Notes: generated by a model from the sequence alone, not told the origin. A DNA stretch of 64,000 nucleotides from SAR202 cluster bacterium bin22 (GCA_002238505.1 MPMM01000001.1:496001-560000), one strand, 5' to 3'. Shown: positions 17,030-26,303, counted from the stretch's first letter. Numbers and translations are program-made.

Positions 17030-17127
17030 CTTTCACCTCCTTCTCCAGGTTGAAAATAGTAGTAATACGAGGCAAATTCTAGCACCGTTCTTTTTCTGCT
17101 TTACCTATGCGTCGGCTACGAATTTCC

Positions 17128-17156
17128 TTGACAATTGAACAGTCCGATAATAGACA
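17128..17156 (+). promoter_or_regulatory. Possible promoter of second importer operon
   Basis: TTGACA (17128-17133) is perfect; 17 bp later stands TAGACA (17151-17156), a weak -10, overlapping GATAAT at 17146. A further candidate -10, TATATA, is at about 17250. The leader is about 150 nt, similar to the first importer operon. Confidence 0.4.
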
Positions 17157-17308
17157 TTGCGCCAATGGCCAGCGTACGTGGCAAAACGTGCCAATTATAT
17201 GGTTGTTACGGAAGAACAGAGCAACTAAATGACGTTATTAGTAACCCATATATAGGCTTTACTTTACGAATTGCCACGGGACATGGCCGAATTCAACCCA
17301 GGAGGGAA

Positions 17309-19228
17309 ATGATGACCTTTAGCGGAATTATTGCGCCTCGTTGGTTAGTTTATGGAATTATCATTATCGGGCTACTGGCCTTAGTGGCTTGCGGGGCTGC
17401 GGCCCCCGAACCTGCTCCAGCCGCACCCTCGGGTGGCAGTTCAGCTTCTGCTCAACCTGCGGCGCCGGCCCAGCCGGCCGCACCGGCCGAGCAAGCTCAG
17501 CCTTCTCAGCCTTCTCAGCCATCCCAACCTTCTCAGCCAGCACAAGCCGCTCAACCTGAACCCCAGGCTACCGTAAGCGCCGAAGTTGGTCAGGGCGCTA
17601 TTGGCGCGCAAGCCAAGGAAGCGACGCCTACTCCGGCGCCTGCACCGGCTGCGGAATCAATGGAGGTGGCGGAGCCTGCAATTACACGGTTAGAGGTTGC
17701 ACGGGGACCGACCACCTGGGATTTGATTGATCCGGTTGCAGGACGGGGCGACCTGCCCATACTGCTCCCATTGTTTGAGGGACTGGTCCAATTTGACCAG
17801 TTCACCGACTCCGTCCCAATGCTTTCGCCGGAATGGTCCACCAAAGAAGATTTCTCCGTGTGGACCTTTCAACTCAGGGACGACGTACAGTTTCACTATG
17901 GTTGGGGCAATATGTCCGCCAAGGACGTGGAGCATACTTTGTTCCAGGAACGGCGTCAGGATCATAATGACTCCCGTGCCGGTACTTGGCGAGACCTGTT
18001 GAAAGAAGTAGTGATGCCTGAAGGGCCGGATGGGCATGTCGTGGAACTGCACCTCAATAAGCCGGAACCCATTATGACGACCTATGTAAGTACGAATTAC
18101 ACCGCCGTAATTCGCAGCAAAGACCATTGGGACGCGGGTGGCGGTGAACTGTCTGCGGAATTCGAGCCCAATGAAACCGGGATCCAGTTGACCGCCAACG
18201 AACCTATCGGGACGGGCCCTTACAGGTTTGCAGAACACGCCGAGAGTCAGTATGTAATTTACGATGCCCCGGAGTTTACGCACTGGCGGAAGACGCCGGA
18301 CTTCCCCGAGCTGAAGATTCACTTCGTGCGGGAACCTACTACCCAGTTGGCGATGCTGTCGGTTGGGGAAGTTCACGCGGCTGAGATCCCCCGCGACCTG
18401 CAACCGTCCGCTTTGCGGGTGGGAATGAAGGTAATAACCGGAACTACTCCTGCCATCCGACTGGTGGGATTCATGGGAGGCAATTTCATCCCCAGCCGGC
18501 CGGAATTTGACGATACCCAGCCGATGACAAATCCGTTGGTACGTCAAGCCATGAATATGGCTATTGACCGAGATGAAATTAACGAGGTTTTCTTTAGCGG
18601 CAGGGCCGAGTTGATGATGCAGACCCATTCCCATGTCAAGTTCCCCGGCTGGCAACCGGAGTGGCTTGACCGGTTTGAAGCTGAGTATGGCTACAACCCG
18701 GATCGCGCCAGGGAGTTGTTGGCAGAAGCGGGCTACCCTGAAGGCTTCGAAATAACCCACCAGTCATACCCCCGCCCGGGCCTGCCCGAAATGCAGGACA
18801 TAGGCGAACTGGTTAACAGTTACTGGCAAGAAATCGGCATTAAGTCCAATTTCCAGCCGGTGGAACGTGCTGTCAATACCAAACTGCTCCGTAGCCAGGG
18901 CACCCACAATACCGCCTGGCTACATACCGGCAGCTTTACCGAGCCGACCCGGGCGATATTTGTGTACCATTACTCCCCGACAGGAGCGGCCCGTTTTGAG
19001 AACCCGTACTTCGATACGCAGTATGAGGCGCTTGAAATTGCCGGCACACTGGAGGATAGGGATCAACTGATTCGGGAGATGGGCGAATACTGTTTCGACA
19101 GCCATTGCTCCATCCCCCTGTTTTGGGTTCCCTTTGAATTTATGGTCAATCCCGAGTATATAGCGGAGTGGTTGACTCCAGGTGTGTTTGGCGTGCGAGA
19201 CTTCGAATATATCAAGGCCGCAAATTAG
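17309..19228 (+). CDS. ABC transporter substrate-binding lipoprotein, family 5
   Basis: The 639-aa protein starts at ATG 17309 or the adjoining ATG 17312, the second being better spaced from AGGAGGG. The signal peptide ends in the lipobox LVAC with Cys28. A low-complexity Ala/Pro/Gln linker with QPS repeats follows to about residue 115. The mature part is an SBP_bac_5 peptide/solute-binding domain (for example VWTFQLRDDVQFHYGWG and YNPDRARELLAEAGYPEG). It resembles the first binding protein in layout but not closely in sequence, so the two importers probably have different ligands. Confidence 0.9.
   Translation: MMTFSGIIAPRWLVYGIIIIGLLALVACGAAAPEPAPAAPSGGSSASAQPAAPAQPAAPAEQAQPSQPSQPSQPSQPAQAAQPEPQATVSAEVGQGAIGAQAKEATPTPAPAPAAESMEVAEPAITRLEVARGPTTWDLIDPVAGRGDLPILLPLFEGLVQFDQFTDSVPMLSPEWSTKEDFSVWTFQLRDDVQFHYGWGNMSAKDVEHTLFQERRQDHNDSRAGTWRDLLKEVVMPEGPDGHVVELHLNKPEPIMTTYVSTNYTAVIRSKDHWDAGGGELSAEFEPNETGIQLTANEPIGTGPYRFAEHAESQYVIYDAPEFTHWRKTPDFPELKIHFVREPTTQLAMLSVGEVHAAEIPRDLQPSALRVGMKVITGTTPAIRLVGFMGGNFIPSRPEFDDTQPMTNPLVRQAMNMAIDRDEINEVFFSGRAELMMQTHSHVKFPGWQPEWLDRFEAEYGYNPDRARELLAEAGYPEGFEITHQSYPRPGLPEMQDIGELVNSYWQEIGIKSNFQPVERAVNTKLLRSQGTHNTAWLHTGSFTEPTRAIFVYHYSPTGAARFENPYFDTQYEALEIAGTLEDRDQLIREMGEYCFDSHCSIPLFWVPFEFMVNPEYIAEWLTPGVFGVRDFEYIKAAN
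17498..17536 (+). repeat. Tandem 9-bp repeat encoding QPS linker
   Basis: Four copies of a CAGCCTTCT-like unit encode Gln-Pro-Ser repeats in the linker between the lipid anchor and the binding domain. The number of units could vary between strains. Confidence 0.7.
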
Positions 19229-19301
19229 ACCATTTCTTATCGTTGGAGTGACGATAAACTTCTGTACCTGGATGTCCAGGTGACAAGAGACACCTACCGT
19301 T

Positions 19302-19331
19302 CAACCGGGTCTTCTAAGGAGGACCCGGTTG
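19302..19331 (+). terminator. Hairpin between binding-protein and permease genes
   Basis: CAACCGGGTC (19302-19311) pairs with GACCCGGTTG (19322-19331) across 10 nt. There is no T-run, so it more likely stabilises or processes the binding-protein message than stops transcription. Confidence 0.5.
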
Positions 19332-19420
19332 GGCAGTGTGGTGAGAGACCCAAGGTAATGGTCCCGTTGTCTATTCTCGGAAATACCGGCCCTGCTGGGC
19401 CAACCCAATGAAGGGTAAGT

Positions 19421-20356
19421 ATGCAACGTTACATTGTCGTTCGTCTGGCTCAAAGTCTGCTGGTTCTTTTTGCCGTCAGCATTATCATCTTTGGACTGGC
19501 GCGCATTTCCGGTGACCCCATGGACGTGTTGCTGGATGACGATGCGGGACCCGTAGAATTCGAACAGATGCAGAAGAAATGGGGGCTTGACAAGCCTTTG
19601 CACGTTCAGTATTTCACCTTTTTGGGCAATGCCCTGAGAGGCGACTTTTGCCGTTCCATACAGCATCCCACTCGGGAAGCTCTGGATCTGGTTCTTCAAC
19701 GATTCCCTGCTACGCTATTGCTTGCCGGGCTGGCGTTGATAATTTCCATCGCTATTGCTTTTCCTGTCGGAGTGCTTTCGGCGGTCAAGAAAGACACCAT
19801 GCCTGACTATACGGCCAAGATTTTTGCCCTGATGGGACAGTCGGCGCCCTCTTTCTGGGTTGCCATCATGCTGATGTGGCTTTTTGCCGTACAGCTTGAA
19901 TGGCTTCCTACATCGGGAAAAGGTGAACCAGGGTTGGACAGGTTTGTTCACCTTATCCTGCCAGCATTGGCAATAGGTTGGTACCAGGTGGCTGCCCTGA
20001 TGCGGCTGGTGCGCTCGTCCATGCTGGAGGTGCTGGACAGCGAGTTCATCAAGCTGGCTCGGGTTAAAGGTGTATCTGAGTCAAAGGTCGTCTGGAAGCA
20101 CGCCCTGCGCAACGCTTCCATTGCTCCCGTTACCCTGCTGGGCCTCCTGGTTGCCCAGCTTGTCACCGGTACGGTTGTAACGGAGACGGTATTCTCCTAC
20201 CCCGGTGTGGGCCTGCTGGCGGTGGACGCCATACGCAACCGGGATTTCCAGGTGATGCAGACCATCGTCCTGGTGTTTGCTCTGATCTTCGTGGGCATCA
20301 ACCTGTTCGTTGACATAGTCTATGCCTACATCGATCCCCGCATTCGTTACGCTTAG
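19421..20356 (+). CDS. ABC transporter permease, DppB/OppB type
   Basis: The 311-aa protein begins MQRYIVVRLAQSLLVLFAVS, a standard DppB N-terminus, followed by the periplasmic loop and BPD_transp_1 helices. The EAA loop is visible as SEFIKLARVKGVSESKVV. It would form the channel with the next gene product. It follows the binding-protein gene after 192 bp containing a hairpin. Confidence 0.92.
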   Translation: MQRYIVVRLAQSLLVLFAVSIIIFGLARISGDPMDVLLDDDAGPVEFEQMQKKWGLDKPLHVQYFTFLGNALRGDFCRSIQHPTREALDLVLQRFPATLLLAGLALIISIAIAFPVGVLSAVKKDTMPDYTAKIFALMGQSAPSFWVAIMLMWLFAVQLEWLPTSGKGEPGLDRFVHLILPALAIGWYQVAALMRLVRSSMLEVLDSEFIKLARVKGVSESKVVWKHALRNASIAPVTLLGLLVAQLVTGTVVTETVFSYPGVGLLAVDAIRNRDFQVMQTIVLVFALIFVGINLFVDIVYAYIDPRIRYA

Positions 20357-20382
20357 CCTGAAGGTTCGTTAAGAGGCAGTTT

Positions 20383-21321
20383 ATGGACATAAGCAGAATA
20401 GGTGGAATCCCGGTCGGCGTCGCGCCGGCGGGATTTGGGAAGTTTATCGCCGAGGCCAGGCGTTATCCCCTGATTCCCATGTTTATCCTGGTGGTGTTGT
20501 TGGTTTTTCCTGCAATTACCGCCCAGTGGATAGCCCCCCACGATCCTTATAAAGTCAATCCTCGGGAACGGCTGACTCCTCCGGCATGGTCGGGACCACA
20601 GTATTTTGACGGGGTAGAAGTCCGGCCCGCCGGTAGCTGGGAGAATATCCTGGGCACCGACAAACTGGGGAGGGACGTGTTAAGCCGGATTATGCATGGC
20701 GCCCGTTACTCCCTCAGTATCTCGCTGCTGGCGATCCTGGCAGGCGGGGTAGTTGGCAGCGGGCTTGGTGTGCTGGCCGGTTACTTCGGCGGCATGCTGG
20801 ACCATGTAGTAATGCGTTTGGTGGACATTTTCATCACTATACCGGGGCTCTTATTTGCCCTGGTATTAGCGATAGTCCTGGGGCCTAGCTTCAGTACCAT
20901 TGTTCTGGTGGTGGCAGTGATATTATGGCCCAGGTTTGCCCGTATGTCCCGGGCCGAAACCCTGAGCATGAGAAGTCGGGATTTTGTTAGCAGGGCCAAA
21001 GTTTCCGGTTGCTCCGACACTCGTATCATGCTGCGCCACATTTTTCCCAATGTAGTGAATCCCCTTGTAGTCCTGGTGACACTGGAAGTAGGCCACGTAA
21101 TTTTGCTAGAGGCGACTCTAAGCTTCCTCGGCGCCGGTATTCCCCGGCCAATTCCGGCCTGGGGTCTCATGGTGTCTGACGGGCGCGACCTGATCGTTGG
21201 AGGCAATGGCTGGTGGGTGTCCCTGTTCCCAGGTATGGCCATACTGCTGGTGGTGCTGTCAATGAATCTCTCCGGTGACTGGCTGAGGGACAAGCTGGAC
21301 CCCAAGTTGCGCAACCGGTAG
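20383..21321 (+). CDS. ABC transporter permease, DppC/OppC type
   Basis: The 312-aa protein shows the DppC signature LGTDKLGRDVLSRIMHGAR and an EAA loop (VSRAKVSGCSDTRIMLRHI). It lies 26 bp after the DppB-type gene. As in the first importer operon, no DppD/DppF ATPase gene follows; a terminator and an unrelated aldolase gene come next. Confidence 0.92.
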   Translation: MDISRIGGIPVGVAPAGFGKFIAEARRYPLIPMFILVVLLVFPAITAQWIAPHDPYKVNPRERLTPPAWSGPQYFDGVEVRPAGSWENILGTDKLGRDVLSRIMHGARYSLSISLLAILAGGVVGSGLGVLAGYFGGMLDHVVMRLVDIFITIPGLLFALVLAIVLGPSFSTIVLVVAVILWPRFARMSRAETLSMRSRDFVSRAKVSGCSDTRIMLRHIFPNVVNPLVVLVTLEVGHVILLEATLSFLGAGIPRPIPAWGLMVSDGRDLIVGGNGWWVSLFPGMAILLVVLSMNLSGDWLRDKLDPKLRNR

Positions 21322-21439
21322 CTGTATTCGATTCCAGGCGATGCCCCCAAATCTTCGATTTTGGCATGAGGGGTGCGAAGCAGGCAGGGCTGGATGCATT
21401 TGGCGCGCCGGGGGGACAAAGCAGTTGATTCCTATTTTG

Positions 21440-21481
21440 GGGCCACAATGACGCTGCCTCCGTCAATTTTGTGGCCCTTTC
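21440..21481 (+). terminator. Intrinsic terminator of second importer operon
   Basis: GGGCCACAA (21440-21448) pairs with TTGTGGCCC (21469-21477), with an inner TGACG/CGTCA stem (21449-21453/21461-21465), followed by TTTC. Confidence 0.7.
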
Positions 21482-21594
21482 TCCTGGCTTTGAAAGAGAA
21501 TGAACCGGGAGTATCAGCTCCGGCAGTGAGTTGTCCGCGTCAGACCGCCCGCATTCCTGTTAATATGGGCTAAAGCAAATAGGAGGCCTTACCT

Positions 21595-22278
21595 ATGGCG
21601 TTAAGAGACCTTGATGTTGAAAAAGAGGCAGTGCTGAAGGCGATAGATGCCATCGAGAATGCTGGGGTTATGGGAATCGGACAGCACGGGAACTTCAGCG
21701 CCCTTATACCCGGAGGTGGAGCCTTTCTGCTTATCGGTGGGGATATGGACAGCGTGCGCAAGGATGACTTTGTGCTGGTTGACCTGGAAGGCAACCTTAT
21801 CGAGGGAAACATGACGGCTCGGGAAGCCGAGATTGTCCATCTGCACACCGTAATCTATCACAATCGCCCTGAAGCCGGCGCCGCGGTGCACGTTCATTCC
21901 ACTTGGGGAACCACTTTTGCGGTCGCCAGCCAGCCGATTGAGTGCAGTTACGAAGCCCTTGCCCGCTTTAACATGACTGACGGTATTCCCCTGGCCAAAT
22001 ACGGCCCCCGGGGTTCCGACCTTTCAATTCAATACATCGCCGACGCTCTGAACGGCGCATCCGACATTAGAGCGGTCTTGATGGAACACCACGGCATACT
22101 GGCATTCGGTCCTACTCCGGCGGAAGCAGCCCGGTCGGTAATGCTGGTGGAAGCTGCGGCCCAACTGGCAGCACAGGCATCGACTATCGGGGGAGCAAAG
22201 CCCATTCCCAGGGAAATGCTCACAGCCACCGTGGACCGTCGGGATATATTTGAGCAAGCTGGTACCCAGCGGGCTTAA
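21595..22278 (+). CDS. Class II aldolase/adducin-family protein
   Basis: The 227-aa protein starts at ATG 21595 with TAGGAGG upstream. It has the class II aldolase fold of L-fuculose-phosphate aldolase and L-ribulose-5-phosphate epimerase: a zinc site formed by His99 and His101 (HVHS) and His166 (HHG), and a probable catalytic acid near Glu79. It probably cleaves or decarboxylates a hydroxylated small molecule. No sugar kinase is near, so the substrate is open. A terminator follows directly, so it is probably monocistronic. Confidence 0.85.
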   Translation: MALRDLDVEKEAVLKAIDAIENAGVMGIGQHGNFSALIPGGGAFLLIGGDMDSVRKDDFVLVDLEGNLIEGNMTAREAEIVHLHTVIYHNRPEAGAAVHVHSTWGTTFAVASQPIECSYEALARFNMTDGIPLAKYGPRGSDLSIQYIADALNGASDIRAVLMEHHGILAFGPTPAEAARSVMLVEAAAQLAAQASTIGGAKPIPREMLTATVDRRDIFEQAGTQRA

Positions 22279-22295
22279 CCTGCAGGGATTTACAA

Positions 22296-22331
22296 ACGGG
22301 CTCTCCCGAATCCGGGAGGGCCCGTTCTCTA
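22296..22331 (+). terminator. Intrinsic terminator after aldolase gene
   Basis: A 13-bp stem (22296-22308 with 22313-22325, one G-T pair) with loop AATC, followed by TCTCTAT. Confidence 0.7.
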
Positions 22332-22352
22332 TCAAAGTCACAGGTGACATCG

Positions 22353-23393
22353 ATGCAGTTAGGAATGTTTCTTGAATTTCCGCGTCCGGCGGGAACTAGC
22401 TACCGTGAGGCGTTCGATTCTTCCTTTGCCCTGGTAGATGAAGCCGAATCCCTGGGGGTTGATTCAGTCTGGCTGGCCGAATATCACTTCAACCCTGGCC
22501 GGGTGCTTTCATCACCCATTCTCATTGCCACAGCCATTGCTGCCAGAACCGAGCGCATCCGTATGGGGCTGGCGGTTCAGTGTCTTCCCCTGGGGCATCC
22601 GGTCCGGCTGGCTGAGGAGGCGGCAACGCTGGACCAATTGAGTAATGGCCGGCTGGAGTACGGGGTGGGAAGAGGGACCTTCCCCAACGTCCACGAGGGA
22701 TTCAACACTCCGTTCGCCGAGAGCAGGGGCCGTTTTGAAGAGAGCCTGGAAATTATCAAGAAGGCCTGGACGGAAGAATCTTTCAGCTTCGAAGGCGAAT
22801 TCTTCCAGTTCCAGGATCTTTGCGTGGAGCCCAAGCCTGCCCAAGACCCTCATCCGCCAATGAGGGTGGGCATAACTTCCGCCGAGTCATTTCCAATCAC
22901 CGGGAGAATGGGATATCCCATTCTCATTAACCCCTCGCGTGTCTTCACCTTTGATGAACTGGCTGAACACATAGAGGCCTATCGGAAGTCCTGGCACGAG
23001 GCCGGACATGAGGGAGAGCCGGAAGTGGGCCTTCGGGTGCCGATTTACGTGGCGGAAACTGAAGAGAAGGCATATTCTGACCCGAAGGAAGGGGCAATAT
23101 TCATGTACCAGCGCCTGGGCAACCGGGTGATGAGCTACGCCGAATACGGAGCGACTACGGGCGACTGGCAGTCGGAAGCGGGCCGGATTCTAGGGATGGA
23201 GTACGATGACTGGCTGCGGGACAAGGTGGCTTATGGCACCCCGGACCAGGTAGCCGAGCGGATTAGCGAGCTTCGGGATTCGCTGGGATTGACCCAGTTC
23301 ATTTACGAAATTGACTTGGGGAACCAGTTGCCCCTGGAACTGCAGCTTAATTCGTTGAGGTTGTTCAATCGCGAGGTTGTTCCCCTCTTGTAG
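22353..23393 (+). CDS. LLM-class (luciferase-like) flavin/F420-dependent oxidoreductase
   Basis: The 346-aa protein starts at ATG 22353, 5 nt after AGGTGA; an in-frame GTG at 22344 lies inside that site and is unlikely. It is a TIM-barrel luciferase-like protein with the typical SVWLAEYHF near residue 40, then LSNGRLEYGVGRG. The family contains FMN-dependent monooxygenases and F420-dependent dehydrogenases. cofE in this window shows that F420 is likely available, but the cofactor cannot be decided from sequence. It is convergent with the RidA-like gene. Confidence 0.87.
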   Translation: MQLGMFLEFPRPAGTSYREAFDSSFALVDEAESLGVDSVWLAEYHFNPGRVLSSPILIATAIAARTERIRMGLAVQCLPLGHPVRLAEEAATLDQLSNGRLEYGVGRGTFPNVHEGFNTPFAESRGRFEESLEIIKKAWTEESFSFEGEFFQFQDLCVEPKPAQDPHPPMRVGITSAESFPITGRMGYPILINPSRVFTFDELAEHIEAYRKSWHEAGHEGEPEVGLRVPIYVAETEEKAYSDPKEGAIFMYQRLGNRVMSYAEYGATTGDWQSEAGRILGMEYDDWLRDKVAYGTPDQVAERISELRDSLGLTQFIYEIDLGNQLPLELQLNSLRLFNREVVPLL

Positions 23394-23456
23394 CTGGCTT
23401 TCTTTCCAGCATCCGCAGCGAGTTCCCAAATTGAGAGGCCATAACGGCCCCTTTTC

Positions 23457-23846
23457 TTAATCTCCAATGACCGCGATGGCCTGGATTTCCACCATCATCT
23501 CGGGTCTGGCCAGGGAGTCGATTCCAATCAGGGCGCTGCACGGATATCCCCTGGTGAAGTACTCCTTGCGCAGCTGGGTGAAGTGGGTTCCGTACTGCAT
23601 GTCCTTGATGAAAACTGTCATCGTGACAATGTCCTCCAAGTCACCGCCGGCGCGGGCCAGGTTGGCGCGGATTCGCTCGAAGGTTGCCCGCACCTGCGCC
23701 TCAAAGTCTCCGCCCAGGGACTTGCCGTCGGCATCTGTGGTAGCCCCAACGCCGGCCAGGTAAACCGTTGTGCCACCTGAAACTGTGATAGCCGGCGAAT
23801 AGGCCCGGTCCTCTTCGGCAGTACCCTTGAAGTATTCTCTTGGCAT
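23457..23846 (-). CDS. RidA/YjgF-family protein lacking the RidA arginine
   Basis: The 129-aa protein has the RidA/YER057c/UK114 fold and ends with the usual MMVEIQAIAV (Glu120). True RidA imine deaminases have an arginine at the P-x-R position; here the segment is YPCSAL with Ser104, so 2-aminoacrylate deaminase activity is doubtful and it belongs with the other Rid subgroups. It lies 27 bp downstream of the CMD-family gene in one operon. Such Rid proteins often accompany catabolic oxidoreductases, which fits this neighbourhood. Confidence 0.85.
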   Translation of the reverse strand: MPREYFKGTAEEDRAYSPAITVSGGTTVYLAGVGATTDADGKSLGGDFEAQVRATFERIRANLARAGGDLEDIVTMTVFIKDMQYGTHFTQLRKEYFTRGYPCSALIGIDSLARPEMMVEIQAIAVIGD

Positions 23847-23873
23847 CCTCTCTCTCCTAATGTTTGGCTGGGT

Positions 23874-24668
23874 TCAGGACTGGTTCGCTTGCCGGGAGAA
23901 CACCTCCCGGGCGATTACTCGGGCGTGTCGGGCAATAGATTCGCCGGTGTAGAAGGTAAGGTGGAAGAAGATCTCGTTAATCTGGTCTTCGGTCATCCCG
24001 ATTCGCAGAGCACCCTGAACGTGGTCCCGCAAGGACCGGTTGGTAGCAACCAGCGGCAGCACAGAAAGGGTGCAAACCATGCGGCTGACGGTATCCAAAC
24101 CTGGTCTGGTCCAGACGGAACCCCACAGGTATTCCAGGAGATAACGGTCCCAGTCCTGGTCAACCTGGAATTCGCTGGCCGGCGCGATGTCGCCAAGGAT
24201 TTCCTGACGTTTTGCTCGGCCCCTGTCCTGCATTGCTTCCGGGTCCTCGTCCGGGTCAAATACCCTGATGGGCTCGACCTGTAGTCCTCTCTCCTCGAAC
24301 ACCGAATTGGCAACATCCAGGGCCGTAGTGCCTATGGGAGCGCCCACGTAAAAGAAGGTCTGGATTATCATTTCTACGATTTCAGCAGGAGTAAAGCCGA
24401 CGTCCAACCCGCTGGCCACGTGCCCTCGAAGATTGTCGTCCCGCCGCAGAGCGGCAATCACGGAAATGGTCGCCATACTGCGGTGTTCAAGAGTGAGGCC
24501 GGGGCGGTTCCAGATTACGCCGAAGCATGCTTCGCCAATCATGCGCCAAAGGTCCGGCGCCACCGTGCTTAGCATGGCGTTGGTAATCGGAATGCCGTCA
24601 GAGTCGGCGCGGCCCAGCCTGTCAAGAATGGGAAAACTTGCTCGGTATCGTTCTTCCAGGGACGTCAT
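23874..24668 (-). CDS. Carboxymuconolactone decarboxylase-family protein (two CMD domains)
   Basis: The 264-aa protein starts at ATG 24668, 5 nt after GGAGG. Two copies of the CMD/AhpD-like helical domain are visible: one with TISVIAALRR, GHVASGLDVGFTPAEI and QTFFYVGAP, the other with VCTLSVLPLVATN, HVQGALRIGMTEDQI and HLTFYTGE. Neither copy has the CxxC of AhpD, so peroxidase activity is unlikely. Members act as gamma-carboxymuconolactone decarboxylases in aromatic catabolism, but most paralogues are uncharacterised. It forms an operon with the RidA-like gene. Confidence 0.85.
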   Translation of the reverse strand: MTSLEERYRASFPILDRLGRADSDGIPITNAMLSTVAPDLWRMIGEACFGVIWNRPGLTLEHRSMATISVIAALRRDDNLRGHVASGLDVGFTPAEIVEMIIQTFFYVGAPIGTTALDVANSVFEERGLQVEPIRVFDPDEDPEAMQDRGRAKRQEILGDIAPASEFQVDQDWDRYLLEYLWGSVWTRPGLDTVSRMVCTLSVLPLVATNRSLRDHVQGALRIGMTEDQINEIFFHLTFYTGESIARHARVIAREVFSRQANQS

Positions 24669-24881
24669 TTCTCCTCCTTGCAGCACGCCGATTCCAGATT
24701 AGCGGCAGGCCCAGTCTAGGGTTGGGGTTAGTTAGTGTCAATTGGCCGGAAGCCGTTGGTCTAGCGGCAAGCGAGGGTCACACCGGTGTTACAGCACTCA
24801 GGTACCAATTGGTTAGGGATCGCGTTCCTTTCCGGAAAAAGACAGCGCCACCTGGCCGGTCGGCACGAGTTGCCTTACTAG

Positions 24882-24910
24882 CTGACACCCGTAGGGCATA
24901 GTGCTATAAT
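24882..24910 (+). promoter_or_regulatory. Sigma-70 promoter of molybdenum hydroxylase operon
   Basis: CTGACA (24882-24887), 17-bp spacer and perfect TATAAT (24905-24910). The leader is short, about 17 nt, with AGGAGGTG 5 nt before the TTG start. Confidence 0.7.
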
Positions 24911-24933
24911 TCCAGCCGAAAGGAGGTGGGCAA

Positions 24934-25812
24934 TTGGAAGCAGTTGAATTTACCACACCGAAAACTATAGATGAGGCAGTCCAGGCGATGGCCTCCAAGG
25001 GAGACCGTGCCCGGGCTTTGGCCGGAGGCACCGACCTCCTGGTACAGCTTCGCGGCGGTCGCCGCAGCGCGGACCTGGTGGTTGACCTTAAAGATGTTCC
25101 CGAACTCAATGAAATTTCCTATAACGCAAGCAGTGGACTGACCATCGGAGCTGCAACCCCCTGTTACCGTCTCTATGCAGACGCCAACGTAGCGGCCAAT
25201 TATCCTGGCCTGGTGGATTCTGCTTCGTTGATTGGCAGCATTCAAATTCAGGGTCGGGCCAGCCTGGGCGGCAATCTTTGCAATTCCGCGCCCAGCGCCG
25301 ACGCCATTCCGCCAATGATTGCTCTTGGCTCCGTAGCCAACGTTGTCGGCCCCAACGGCAGTCGCCAGATACCCGTCGAAGACTTTTGTACCGGCCCCGG
25401 CCGTAACGTGCTGGAACCCGGTGAAATCCTGGTTTCCATCAACGTTCCCGCCCCGCCAGCCAATTCGGGCGCCAGCTACCTCCGGTTCATTCCCAGGAAC
25501 GAAATGGACATTGCGGTGGCCGGAGTGGGCAGCGCGGTAGTCCTGGACGGTTCCGGACAGAATTTTGTTTCCGCTCGCATTTCCCTAGCTTCGGTAGCTC
25601 CGACACCTGTGTTCTGCAAGGCGGCCGGCGACAGCCTGGCTGGAAAAGCCGTGTCCGACGAAGCCATAGAAGAGGCGGCCCGGCTGGCTATGGAAGATGC
25701 CAAGCCCATCACGGACATGCGTGGCACCATCCGCCAGCGGATTCACCTGGTTGGCGTGCTGACCCGCCGTACTTTGAACATCGCAATCCAGCGAGCTAGG
25801 GGAGAAGAGTAG
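24934..25812 (+). CDS. Molybdenum hydroxylase, FAD-binding medium subunit (CoxM-like)
   Basis: The 292-aa protein starts at TTG 24934, set by AGGAGGTG. It is a FAD_binding_5/CO_deh_flav_C protein: the PCMH-type motif AGGTDLLVQLR is at about residues 30-40 and the second FAD motif QIQGRASLGGNLCNSAPSAD at about 106-125. It passes electrons from the iron-sulfur subunit to FAD. It is the first gene of a three-gene operon in the order M-S-L, the same order as in CO dehydrogenase operons. Confidence 0.92.
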   Translation: MEAVEFTTPKTIDEAVQAMASKGDRARALAGGTDLLVQLRGGRRSADLVVDLKDVPELNEISYNASSGLTIGAATPCYRLYADANVAANYPGLVDSASLIGSIQIQGRASLGGNLCNSAPSADAIPPMIALGSVANVVGPNGSRQIPVEDFCTGPGRNVLEPGEILVSINVPAPPANSGASYLRFIPRNEMDIAVAGVGSAVVLDGSGQNFVSARISLASVAPTPVFCKAAGDSLAGKAVSDEAIEEAARLAMEDAKPITDMRGTIRQRIHLVGVLTRRTLNIAIQRARGEE

Positions 25813-25814
25813 AC

Positions 25815-26291
25815 ATGCCTGGACTTGTACACGTAAGCACCACTATTAATGGCAATCCCACTGACTTCCTTTGCGAGCCCCGTCAGAGCCTGCTTGAGGT
25901 ACTGCGGGACGTACTGGGCATGACCGGTACGAAAGAGGGTTGCAACGACGGCAACTGCGGGGCCTGCACGGTAATGTTTGACGGGCGCATCGTCACTTCC
26001 TGCCTGGTGCTGGGCGTTGAGGCCCAGGGCAAGGAAATTACCACCATTGAGGGCGTAGCATCTCCGGAAGGACTGCATCCGGTGCAACAGGCTTTCCTGG
26101 AAAACGCGGCTCTGCAATGCGGTATCTGCACTCCTGGCTTTATCGTAGCCACCAAGGCCCTGCTGGACCGGGAACCCGATGCCGACGAAGGCAGGATTCG
26201 GCACTGGCTGGCTGGTAACCTCTGCCGCTGCACCGGCTATGACAAGATAGTCCGTGCGGTGCTGGATGCCGAAGAAAAGATGAAGGCGTAA
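25815..26291 (+). CDS. Molybdenum hydroxylase, 2Fe-2S small subunit (CoxS-like)
   Basis: The 158-aa protein holds two [2Fe-2S] clusters: a plant-ferredoxin type site with Cys43, Cys48, Cys51 and Cys63, and a helical site with Cys102, Cys105, Cys137 and Cys139 (CGICTPGF and CRCTGY). It carries electrons between the molybdenum centre and FAD. The ATG lies 2 nt after the stop of the FAD subunit gene, indicating translational coupling. Confidence 0.95.
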   Translation: MPGLVHVSTTINGNPTDFLCEPRQSLLEVLRDVLGMTGTKEGCNDGNCGACTVMFDGRIVTSCLVLGVEAQGKEITTIEGVASPEGLHPVQQAFLENAALQCGICTPGFIVATKALLDREPDADEGRIRHWLAGNLCRCTGYDKIVRAVLDAEEKMKA

Positions 26292-26303
26292 GGGAGGTAC
26301 CGC

